Part shown: positions 35,935-44,100 of the stretch, one piece after another
Numbering within the stretch: position 1 is the stretch's first letter
How the letters are laid out: every line of letters begins with the position of its first letter
From: Bog-950 sp044228435
GTDB taxonomy: Bacteria > Bacteroidota > Bacteroidia > Chitinophagales > LD1
Direction: 5' to 3'
NCBI GenBank assembly: GCA_044228435.1
Contig: JBGAUW010000004.1
Span: 1-64,000 of the forward strand
DNA length: 64,000 nucleotides
Program-made: the position numbers and the translations under genes
The notes under the pieces: model-generated
Database searches by the model: none
Seen by the model: only the letters and a program-made list of their open reading frames with translations
Told to the model about the DNA's origin: nothing

Positions 35935-37206
35935 TTACAACGCCGGCAAAATTTTACCGCTACATTCTCCAAAGCCAATACGCACTCCATCTTTCTCGCA
36001 ATGGCCGCGCATAATTACCGTATCGCCGTCTAAAATAAATCTTCGCTCGGTACCATCAGGCATTTGCACCGGGTTTTTGCCCTGCCAGCTAATTTCGAGC
36101 ATCGAACCGTAGCTATCAGGTGTTGGGCCGCTTATGGTACCGCTGGCGTACATGTCGCCGGTTTTAATATTGCAGCCGTTAACAGTATGGTGCGCCAGTT
36201 GCTGCGCCATATTCCAATACATGTATTTAAAGTTGCTGTTGCTTACCACCTTGCCCTGCCCGTTTGGCGGCACAATCTCTACCTGCAGGTTGATATCGAA
36301 ATTGCGTTTACCTTCAAACTTAAGGTAAGGTAACACCTCCGGGTCCTGCACCGGTGTTTCCACTCTAAATGGCTCCAACGCTTCCAGCGTTACTATCCAT
36401 GGCGAAATAGTAGAGCCAAAGTTTTTGGCCAAAAATGGCCCCAGTGGCACATACTCCCACTTTTGAATATCGCGGGCGCTCCAATCATTAAAAAGCACTA
36501 CACCAAAAATATAATCATCGGCCTGTGCAGTGGTAATGCTTTCGCCCAGGTTGGTCGATTTGCCGGTTATAAAAGCAATCTCTAATTCAAAATCTAACAG
36601 CTTGCAGGGCCCAAATGTAGGCGCCGGTGCATCATCAGCTTTAGTTTGTCCTTTAGGGCGATGGATTGGCGTGCCACTTACTACAATAGATGAAGCGCGG
36701 CCATGGTAACCTACCGGTAGGTGTTTCCAGTTTGGTAACAAGGCGTTGGCAGGGTCGCGGAACATAATGCCTACGTTGGTGGCGTGCTCTTTACTGCTGT
36801 AAAAATCGGTATAGTTGGGCACAAATACCGGCATCAGCATTTCGGCATCGCTTTGTTTAACCAGCGCCTTTGCCCGCACCGTTGCGTTATCTTTTAACTC
36901 GGCATTATTTATGTTCAGCAAATCCGAAACCCTTTCGCGCAGTGCATTCGTAACCGGCTTGCCTAAATTTATCAACCCGTTCAATACGTTTTGCGAAAGC
37001 ACACTTTTATCAAAAGCCACACTTTTAAGCAAACCGGCCTCGGCCACTACCGGCAAATCCAAAATATACTCACCAATAGCAATACCCACGCGCGGAGCGG
37101 TATCGGCGGTTTTAAAAATACCAAAGGGCAGGTTTTGAATAGGAAAATCGCTGTTGGGTTTTACCTCTACCCAGCTTTTTAATTGGGGGTTGTTAGCATT
37201 CTGCAT
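35935..37206 (-). CDS. fahA: Fumarylacetoacetase
   Basis: A 423-residue protein with the full FAH architecture: an N-terminal SH3-like domain (FPIQNLPFGIF) and the catalytic barrel with DFYSSKEHATNVGIMFR, FELEIAFITGKSTN, DWSARDIQKWEYVPLGPF and ASGTISGP. It cleaves fumarylacetoacetate to fumarate and acetoacetate, the last step of tyrosine degradation. It heads the minus-strand run that includes the flavin reductase and hydrolase. An interspersed-repeat segment lies directly upstream (37207-37316). Length and motifs are normal. Confidence 0.95.
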   Translation of the reverse strand: MQNANNPQLKSWVEVKPNSDFPIQNLPFGIFKTADTAPRVGIAIGEYILDLPVVAEAGLLKSVAFDKSVLSQNVLNGLINLGKPVTNALRERVSDLLNINNAELKDNATVRAKALVKQSDAEMLMPVFVPNYTDFYSSKEHATNVGIMFRDPANALLPNWKHLPVGYHGRASSIVVSGTPIHRPKGQTKADDAPAPTFGPCKLLDFELEIAFITGKSTNLGESITTAQADDYIFGVVLFNDWSARDIQKWEYVPLGPFLAKNFGSTISPWIVTLEALEPFRVETPVQDPEVLPYLKFEGKRNFDINLQVEIVPPNGQGKVVSNSNFKYMYWNMAQQLAHHTVNGCNIKTGDMYASGTISGPTPDSYGSMLEISWQGKNPVQMPDGTERRFILDGDTVIMRGHCEKDGVRIGFGECSGKILPAL

Positions 37207-37316
37207 GATTACACAGATTTTAAAAGATTACACGGATTAAATACACACTGCAAGGATAACAGAAAAAAAGCTTCCGCCTTTAATCTGCGTAATCACCTGC
37301 ATTTATCCGTGTAATC
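37207..37316. repeat. Cluster of four GATTACxCxGATT repeat units, two in each orientation
   Basis: Forward units begin at 37207 (GATTACACAGATTTTAAA) and 37226 (GATTACACGGATTAAAT). Inverted units lie at 37279-37294 (TTTAATCTGCGTAATC) and 37301-37316 (ATTTATCCGTGTAATC). The inverted units pair with the forward ones to form long imperfect hairpins. The cluster fills the gap between fahA and the next gene upstream and looks like a dispersed REP-like intergenic element. Confidence 0.65.
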
Positions 37317-37320
37317 GACG

Positions 37321-37650
37321 TTATACGTCAAAACTCCAATCAGCCTCTTTATCGCCAAACTTTTTGCGGCTTTCGGCTTTTTCTATCTGGCGGGCAATAA
37401 TCATATCGGCCATAATGCTGGCAGCATCGGCTTCCGAATCTGCTTTCAGGGCTTCGGTTAGTTTCTTCTCGTTTATATCAATTCGGTATAATATCCATTT
37501 CAACTTATCAAAATCGGTCCGTATCAGTTCATCAATGCGTTGTATTAATAGTTGGCGGATAGCCCGCAGCTGCTCCTCCTGGTTATTGTTTTTAGGCAGA
37601 AGCCTTGTGTCTATTTCAAACGAATCGAACAGTTGTTTTTGAATTTCCAT
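37321..37650 (-). CDS. Conserved-type hypothetical protein (helical)
   Basis: A 109-residue protein that is almost entirely helical and charged (EEQLRAIRQLLIQRIDELIRTDFDKLKWILYRIDI), with no signal peptide or membrane segment. It ends KEADWSFDV. I recognise no domain; the DFDKLKWILYRIDINEKKL segment has the look of a small conserved Bacteroidota protein. It starts one base after the stop of the TIGR02757 gene and is the last gene of that operon. Confidence 0.7.
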   Translation of the reverse strand: MEIQKQLFDSFEIDTRLLPKNNNQEEQLRAIRQLLIQRIDELIRTDFDKLKWILYRIDINEKKLTEALKADSEADAASIMADMIIARQIEKAESRKKFGDKEADWSFDV

Positions 37651-37651
37651 T

Positions 37652-38434
37652 TTAATCTATCTCCATTTTATCGAGCACACTAATTCCAAATAAGGCAAAA
37701 TCGTATTTAACCGGGTCTTTAGGGTCGAAGGTTTTTAAGTTTTCGGTAAGCTCCACCACTGTTTCCCAATCAGTTTGTTTGCGCCTAATTAAACCCAGCT
37801 TTCTTGCGGTGCGGTCCACATGCACATCCAGCGGAATATAAAGCTGAGCAGGTTTTATCTTTTTCCATAATCCAAAGTCAACGCCGTGCTTATCCTTACG
37901 CACCATCCAGCGTAAAAACATATTCATGCGTTTACAGGTGCTGCCGCGCTCAGGCGTAGCAATGTGTTTGCGCGTTCGGTGTGGTGCATCTTCTAACGAA
38001 AAGAAATACTCATGATAGGCTGTTAACCGGTTTTCCTGATTTTCCGATTTCCTGATTCCCTGCTTTAAAAAAGCGTCTTCCAGCGACTCGTGCCTGCTAT
38101 AATGCTGCTTAAAAAACTCTATAAAGTAAAGCGCATCGGTAGCATTAAAGGTGCGGTGCTTAAAATCTAAAAAGCGTTTTAAATCTTTATCCTGGTGGTT
38201 CAATACAAAATCGTGCGGAGCACCGTCCATTAACTCCACCAATCTATTGCCCGAACTAATAATTGATTTACGGTTACCCCATGCCAGCATGGCAATCCAA
38301 AAACCAATGATTTCAATATCCTGTAATTTTGTAAACCGGTGCGGAACGCTGATAGGGTCTGCCGCTATAAAACTGGCTGAATTATATTCTTTGTATTTAC
38401 GTTCTAACAACTCATATACCTGCTCCCGTTTCAT
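37652..38434 (-). CDS. TIGR02757 family protein
   Basis: A 260-residue protein with the recognisable TIGR02757 features: ADPISVPHRFTKLQDIEIIGFWIAMLAWGNRKSII near the N-terminus, and later MFLRWMVRKDKHGVDFGLWK and VHVDRTARKLGLIRRKQTDW. The VHVDRTARKLGL segment recalls the helix-hairpin-helix/GPD glycosylase superfamily, which suggests but does not prove a nucleic-acid role. Its ATG overlaps the stop of the LytTR regulator by four bases, so it is translated in the same operon. Confidence 0.87.
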   Translation of the reverse strand: MKREQVYELLERKYKEYNSASFIAADPISVPHRFTKLQDIEIIGFWIAMLAWGNRKSIISSGNRLVELMDGAPHDFVLNHQDKDLKRFLDFKHRTFNATDALYFIEFFKQHYSRHESLEDAFLKQGIRKSENQENRLTAYHEYFFSLEDAPHRTRKHIATPERGSTCKRMNMFLRWMVRKDKHGVDFGLWKKIKPAQLYIPLDVHVDRTARKLGLIRRKQTDWETVVELTENLKTFDPKDPVKYDFALFGISVLDKMEID

Positions 38435-39177
38435 AGACTCATTTGCTCAATCACCTTCAAAAAATCATCTTTCCGTTCACGGGCCAGGGGTATTTGCACA
38501 TCGTTCTCCAGTAGTACATAGCCACCCTCCTGTTTTACGTATTGCTTTATCTTTTTCAAATTTACAATAAACGAGCGGTGGGTACGGAAGAAGCTGTTTT
38601 GCTGAGTAAGAGCCTCTTCAAACTCTTTTATCTTCTTACTTACAATTATCTTTTTACCGTCGGAAAAAATAAAGTGCGTGTAAGCTCCATCGGCCTCCAG
38701 GTGCGATAGCGCTTCTGTATCGGCAAACACCAACCCTTCGGCAACCGGCAGCGCGAGTTTCTTTATCGAATTATCTTTAAAGTTCTCTTTAAGCACCGAA
38801 ATGCGCTCTTTGTTGTTGCCCCGCTTTTCTTTTACTTTTTCTACCGCTGCAATCAATTCAGAAATCTGTATCGGTTTAAGCAAAAAATCGATAGCGCTTA
38901 CCCGAAAGGCCTGCACCGCATAATCGCTATGGGCCGTGGTAAACACAATTTCAAAATCTATCTCCCTGAAAAAGTCGAGCAGTTGAAAGCCCGTATATCC
39001 GGGCATCTCTACATCTAAAAACAATACGTCGGGCTTATGCTGGTTAATGGCAATAACGCCCGAGGGCACATCCTCCGCAATGGCTACCACTTCTACGTGG
39101 GGGCAATATTCCTTCAATAAGGCCTCCATTATACGGCGCGCCTTGGCTTCATCATCTATTATAACGGCTTTAATCAT
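38431..39177 (-). CDS. LytTR-family response regulator (system 1)
   Basis: A 248-residue regulator. The receiver domain has the acidic pocket IDDEAKAR, the phosphoacceptor in DVLFLDVEMPGYTGF (near residue 55), the T in VFTTAHSDYAVQAF and K in DFLLKPI. The C-terminal LytTR DNA-binding domain has SHLEADGAYTHF, RTHRSFIVNLKKIKQY and IPLARERKDDF. LytTR proteins bind paired 9-bp direct repeats about 21-22 bases apart. The gene overlaps its kinase gene by eight bases. Candidate sites of that spacing lie just upstream of the divergent giant surface-protein gene. Confidence 0.93.
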   Translation of the reverse strand: MIKAVIIDDEAKARRIMEALLKEYCPHVEVVAIAEDVPSGVIAINQHKPDVLFLDVEMPGYTGFQLLDFFREIDFEIVFTTAHSDYAVQAFRVSAIDFLLKPIQISELIAAVEKVKEKRGNNKERISVLKENFKDNSIKKLALPVAEGLVFADTEALSHLEADGAYTHFIFSDGKKIIVSKKIKEFEEALTQQNSFFRTHRSFIVNLKKIKQYVKQEGGYVLLENDVQIPLARERKDDFLKVIEQMSL

Positions 39178-41041
39178 AGCTTACGGGTATCAATATAGAA
39201 ACTCTGGTGCCTTCAGTCAAATCTTCATACTGCACTCCTATTTTTTCATCGCGGTTTTGGTTTAGCAACTCCAGCCTTTTGGCATTAGCCGAAGTAGAAA
39301 ATGATTCGTGTAATTGCTTGCGCCCGGCATTAATTTCTGCAGATGCCTTTCTGCCTACGCCGTTATCGGTTATCGTGCAGGCTAATTGCTTTTTTACTTC
39401 ATCAAATTCAAAATGCACAGCAATACTTTTTCCTCCTTTTTTGTGCAGCAACCCATGCCGGATAGCATTTTCTACATAGGGTTGTATAAGCATAGGGGGC
39501 AGCATTATGTCATCGGTTATACCTTCATCGTTAACGCTTACCGAAAACGAATACCCGCTTTCAAAACGCAAGCCTTCCAGCTCTAAATACTTTTTAAGCA
39601 TTTCTATTTCTTCACTCAGCGAGATAAACTGCTTACCACTGGCCTTTAATATTTCGCGGGTAAGCTGACTGAATTTTCCCAGGTGCTCATTGGCCAGGCG
39701 CTTATCGCCAATAAAAAACATTTCCTGTATACTATTAAGCGCATTAAAAATAAAGTGCGGATTCATTTGCGCCTTTATTGCTTTTAATTCGCTCTCCCGC
39801 TGCTCCAGTTCGGTTTGCTGCTGTTTGATCTTTAAGTCGCGTAATTCTGCCTCCCGCTTTTCTGTTTCGTATCGCTTATTAAGCTGGGCTACTTCTTTAA
39901 CACGCTCGCTGTTTATCAGTTCGGCCTCCCGTATAGCCTTTTTGCAGAGCGTTTCATAGGCTTGCCTATAATCGCTAACGGTGCTATAGCATTGATGTAA
40001 TAAATCCAGTGTGGCGATATAATCATTGGCCGGTATTGCCTGCCCTTTGGTAAGCAGCGATTTTTCAAGCAAAGGGATAGCCGCACCACATTCATTATTT
40101 AAGTATAGCAAGTGCCCCATTTGAAACTCTGCATTACCAAGTTTACGCGGGTTGTTTTCTGCAGTGGCTGTTTCTACAGCAATGCGGGCAAAAGCAAAGG
40201 CATCTTGTTTTCGGCCGCTGTAAAAGTAGCTTTCGGCATCTTCCATTTGCAATTGCTGCGTTCTGTGCGCATTAACAGGCGCTGCATGTAATTGAATTTC
40301 CCTGTCAAAATATTTTTGGGCCAAGGCCGGTTCATTACGCTTTAAATAAAGTTGGCCAATGCGCCGGGCCGTACCTAATAAAGCGGTTTGGTCGTTATGC
40401 TCATCCTTTATGCGTAATGCCTCTAGTCCATATTCAAGCGCTTTGCTATCGTCGCCGCTTTTAGCGGCTATATTCAGCAAGGTTTTTAAATGATGTACCT
40501 GGTCGAGGGGCCGGCCTACTCCTTTTGCAATTTCTAAACCGCCCAGAGCCGTTTCGGCCGCTTGTTTTAAATCTACGTTCATTAAATACTGGGCTACCTG
40601 GTGGTAGCACTCGGCTTTCATTAATGTATCGGGCAGTAGTTTATAATCTTCTACGCAGCGCAATAAAATTTCTCCCGCCTCATCGGTTTTATGCTGGCGC
40701 AATTTGTGCAGGCCTATTTTTTGCAAGGCCGTTAGCCGCCCCTGCTCATCTTTAATTTCGGCGGCTATGGCAACCGCTTTTTCTAAATGCTCAATGGCCT
40801 TTTCGGATGCCGACACACCTTCTTCTAAAATAGCCCGAACAGTCCAATAATCAATTTCCGTTTCCTTTAAGTTTTCGGCCCTGCATATTTCTAATGCATG
40901 GTTGGCATATTGTTGCGCTGCTGTGGGGTCGCTGGGTTTATGCTCAACAGCAAGATACAGATACGTAGTTGCTTTTGCCGCTCCGTTTTCGGTTTCAAGG
41001 CGTTTTAATAAATCGGGTATAGAGGTGCCGTAAAAGCTCAT
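39170..41041 (-). CDS. Soluble LytS-type histidine kinase with TPR sensor (system 1)
   Basis: A 623-residue protein. Residues 1 to about 370 are TPR-like helical repeats, about 370-420 a charged coiled coil (RYETEKREAELRDLKIKQQQTELEQ), then a His_kinase domain with the phosphoacceptor in MNPHFIFNALNSIQEM and an HATPase part (MLIQPYVENAIRHGL, DNGVGRK). No signal peptide or membrane segment is visible, which is unusual: its sister systems have both. It would therefore sense an intracellular signal. It is transcribed divergently from the giant gene at 41175, with 133 bases between them. Confidence 0.9.
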   Translation of the reverse strand: MSFYGTSIPDLLKRLETENGAAKATTYLYLAVEHKPSDPTAAQQYANHALEICRAENLKETEIDYWTVRAILEEGVSASEKAIEHLEKAVAIAAEIKDEQGRLTALQKIGLHKLRQHKTDEAGEILLRCVEDYKLLPDTLMKAECYHQVAQYLMNVDLKQAAETALGGLEIAKGVGRPLDQVHHLKTLLNIAAKSGDDSKALEYGLEALRIKDEHNDQTALLGTARRIGQLYLKRNEPALAQKYFDREIQLHAAPVNAHRTQQLQMEDAESYFYSGRKQDAFAFARIAVETATAENNPRKLGNAEFQMGHLLYLNNECGAAIPLLEKSLLTKGQAIPANDYIATLDLLHQCYSTVSDYRQAYETLCKKAIREAELINSERVKEVAQLNKRYETEKREAELRDLKIKQQQTELEQRESELKAIKAQMNPHFIFNALNSIQEMFFIGDKRLANEHLGKFSQLTREILKASGKQFISLSEEIEMLKKYLELEGLRFESGYSFSVSVNDEGITDDIMLPPMLIQPYVENAIRHGLLHKKGGKSIAVHFEFDEVKKQLACTITDNGVGRKASAEINAGRKQLHESFSTSANAKRLELLNQNRDEKIGVQYEDLTEGTRVSILIPVSYD

Positions 41042-41066
41042 ATTACAAATATAGTATTGTGAAGGT

Positions 41067-41115
41067 TTCGTATGGTGCCCTTGCTGTTCATGAACTGAAA
41101 CCTGCCGTTTATGAA
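41067..41115 (+). promoter_or_regulatory. LytTR-like direct repeats upstream of giant gene 1
   Basis: TTCATGAA (41087-41094) and TTTATGAA (41108-41115) are direct repeats 21 bases apart, with a weaker TTCGTATG at 41067. A similar pair, TTCGTGAA and TTCATGAA 22 bases apart, lies before giant gene 2 at 50750-50779. One helical-turn-pair spacing of 21-22 bases is the known LytTR layout. The proximal copies lie 44 and 46 bases before the end of the putative -7 boxes. Confidence 0.5.
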
Positions 41116-41144
41116 GTACACCGTTTTTACGGGGCTCCTTACCG

Positions 41145-41168
41145 GAGTTTTGCGCTCAAACAAAACTC
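41145..41168 (+). promoter_or_regulatory. Promoter and shared 5' leader of giant gene 1
   Basis: GAGTTTTG (41145-41152) fits TAnnTTTG except for the first T and ends 23 bases before the ATG. It is followed by TCAAACAAAACTC (41156-41168). The same leader, at the same six-base distance from the ATG, occurs before giant gene 2 at 50822-50834. Confidence 0.45.
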
Positions 41169-41174
41169 AATAGC

Positions 41175-44100
41175 ATGGAAAATTTATCCGTTTTTCGAAC
41201 TGCCTCCAAAACAATACGCCCTTTTGCGCTGCTGTTTTGCCTGGCCCTTTTTTCTTTTCATTACAGTATGGGCCAAAGCTTTACCTGGGCCAACACCATT
41301 AGTGGTGGCTCGCTGGAAAACTTTACCGATGTAGTAGCAGACGCTGCCGGTAATACTTACGTATGCGGCCACTACAACTCTACACTTACCATAGGCAGTA
41401 CCACACTGCCTGCTATGGGCAACACCAATATGCGGGGTTGCTTTGTGGCTAAATTTAATGCGGCGGGTATAGCGCAATGGGTGCATACCCCTGCTTATGG
41501 CAGTTTTGCCTATTTAACCCCTACGGCTATTGCTATTGATGGCAGCGGTAATGTATACTATGCCGGTATCGATGGTTCGGGGGCTGGCGTTACTACTACG
41601 TTTGCCTCCGGCGATGCTAATACAGCCATAAGCAACACCGGTAGCGCTAATGGTTTTATTGTAAAGCTAAACAGCAACGGCGTGGCTCAGTTTACACATA
41701 GCATGGGCTACTCAGGTTCGGGCGGTGTAAACAATATGGTTATCTGCCATGATGCATTTACCGGCTATGTATATTTTGGAACCAGCGTAACCACTAATAA
41801 TCTAGCGGGTGCTTCGTTTCAAAACTTTAATTACCGCAATCCGGGGTCGGCCAGCAACGTATCCATGGGCTCGGCGCATAATACTAACTTTAACGAGGCC
41901 TGGTATGGCCGCATAAGCAATACCAACGGAGCCATGGTAGATTTTTACCGCTATGGCGGCATTGGTGGCGCCGGCCAGGAGTTTATTGATAAAATAGCCA
42001 CCGATGTAAACGGCAACCTCTTTCTGGCAACCAGCGTGTCGGGTTCTCCCACTACGCTTAGTTATAACGGAGGTTCTCAGTCGATAGGCAGCACCATTTA
42101 TGGCTATGGTATTATTTTAAAATTAAACTCCAGCCTTGTATACCAAAGCACCCAAAGCATTGGCAGCACCACTTTAACCAATCGGTTTAAAGGACTGGCT
42201 ATAAAATCGAGCGGCGAACTTGCCTATATGATGGAAGTTGGATACGGTGGTACCAGCTCTTATATTCAAATTGGCGGGTTCAATTCGTCTTTTGCAAGCC
42301 CCTGGGCTAACACTGTAGGTACAGGTACCGGTTCCGGGCGCGCGTTATCGGCTAAAGGTATAGGCTACGATGCCGATGGAAATATCTGGGCCGCTGTTGG
42401 TGGCCATGCTACTGCCGGTGGTTTTGGATGGAGTTATACCCCATCTTACCCGGCTGGCGGCATTGGTAACCTCGATGCTTTTCCGGGAATACTGCTTTAC
42501 AAACTTACTTATACCTCAGGCACCTTTGCTACATGGACGAGTAACTATTACATACGCGAATCAGCTAACAACGCCAATAGCCAGGGCACCAATACTACTA
42601 CCGGCGGTCTTGCTATTTCGGGCAATGCCGTATACCTTGCCGGAACACATTCCGACAACTTAACAGCCGGCAGCTTACCAGCCATAAGCGCGGTTAACAA
42701 CAACGGCTTTTTAATTAAACTGGGCTGCGAACCTGCTTTTGCTACGCAGCCGACCGGAACAACCGTATGCGGCACTCAAAGCATTTCTTTTTCGGCTACC
42801 GTAAATGGTACCGGCAATAGCTACCAGTGGCAAAAAAACGGGGTAAACATAAACGGAGCCAACAGCACTACTTATACCATAAACAGCGCTACCCTGGCCG
42901 ATACGGGTGCTTATACACTGGTAGCTACTAATATCTGCGGTTCGGTAACATCAGACACGGCACGACTTACACCAGTGCCGCAAACGGCTATTACAAGCAA
43001 CGGGCTGGTTGCCTACTATCCGGCAGTTAATATTAACGGCGAGTTTTACAAAGATTTTAGCGCCAGCAACATGGGCAACCCGGGCATAACCGGCGGCATG
43101 ACATCCGGACCTGACCGCAACGGAAGTTCCTTTGAAGCCTTCAGTTTCCCCGGCGGAGCCAGCTACCTTACAGTTGGTTCAACGCCGGCTATTGCCTCTT
43201 TTACCAATCAAATTACCATTGCCTGCTGGTTTAAATCGAATGTGATTGCCGGCAGCCAGCGCTTAATCGATAAGAATAGCAACAATAACTTCTTAATGGA
43301 TTTATACCAGTCGCGCCTGCGCGTAATTATATTGGGTAACTCTTATCATTCTACACCCGTACTTAGCAGCAGCACCTGGTACCATGCCGTGTGCACGTAT
43401 GATGGCGCTACCGTTAAAATATACATTAACGGAGCCTTAGTATTAAGTACCGCCGCTACTGGTAATATAGTAAACAATACAGCTCCCTTACGTTTTGGGG
43501 CAGACCAAAGTGGTACCAACACACTAAATGGATTTATGGATGAAATACGTATTTACAACAGGGCATTAACTGCATCTGAAATTTCTTTAATGGCGCAGCT
43601 ACCGTCTATTACTCAAAACCCGGCCAATACTACAGCCTGTATAGGAGCCACCGCCAGCTTTACCGCGGCAGGCTACGAAAGCGGCCTTACTTACAAGTGG
43701 AAGAAAAACGGAGTGTTTATTAACGGGGCCACTTCAGCAACGTATAGCATAAACAGTGTGGCTGCTACCGATACCGGTACTTACACCTGTATAATAAGCA
43801 ATGCCTGCTATAACGCCGAAACGTATGGCGCTACATTGGGTATTGTAGCCGGCGCTACCATATCCTCTCAACCACAAAACGTAACTGTGTGTCCGGGCCA
43901 ACCCGCCAGCTTCTCTATAGCAATAACGGGCGGCAGCGGCACCTACCAATGGAAAAAGAATAACAACAATATTACCAATGCCACCAGCGCAACTTATAAC
44001 ATCGCATCAGTAACAGCAGCCGATAGCGGTACCTATACCTGTGTTATGACATCTACATGCGGCCCGCAAACCTCAACCGCAGCTATACTTACCGTAAACC

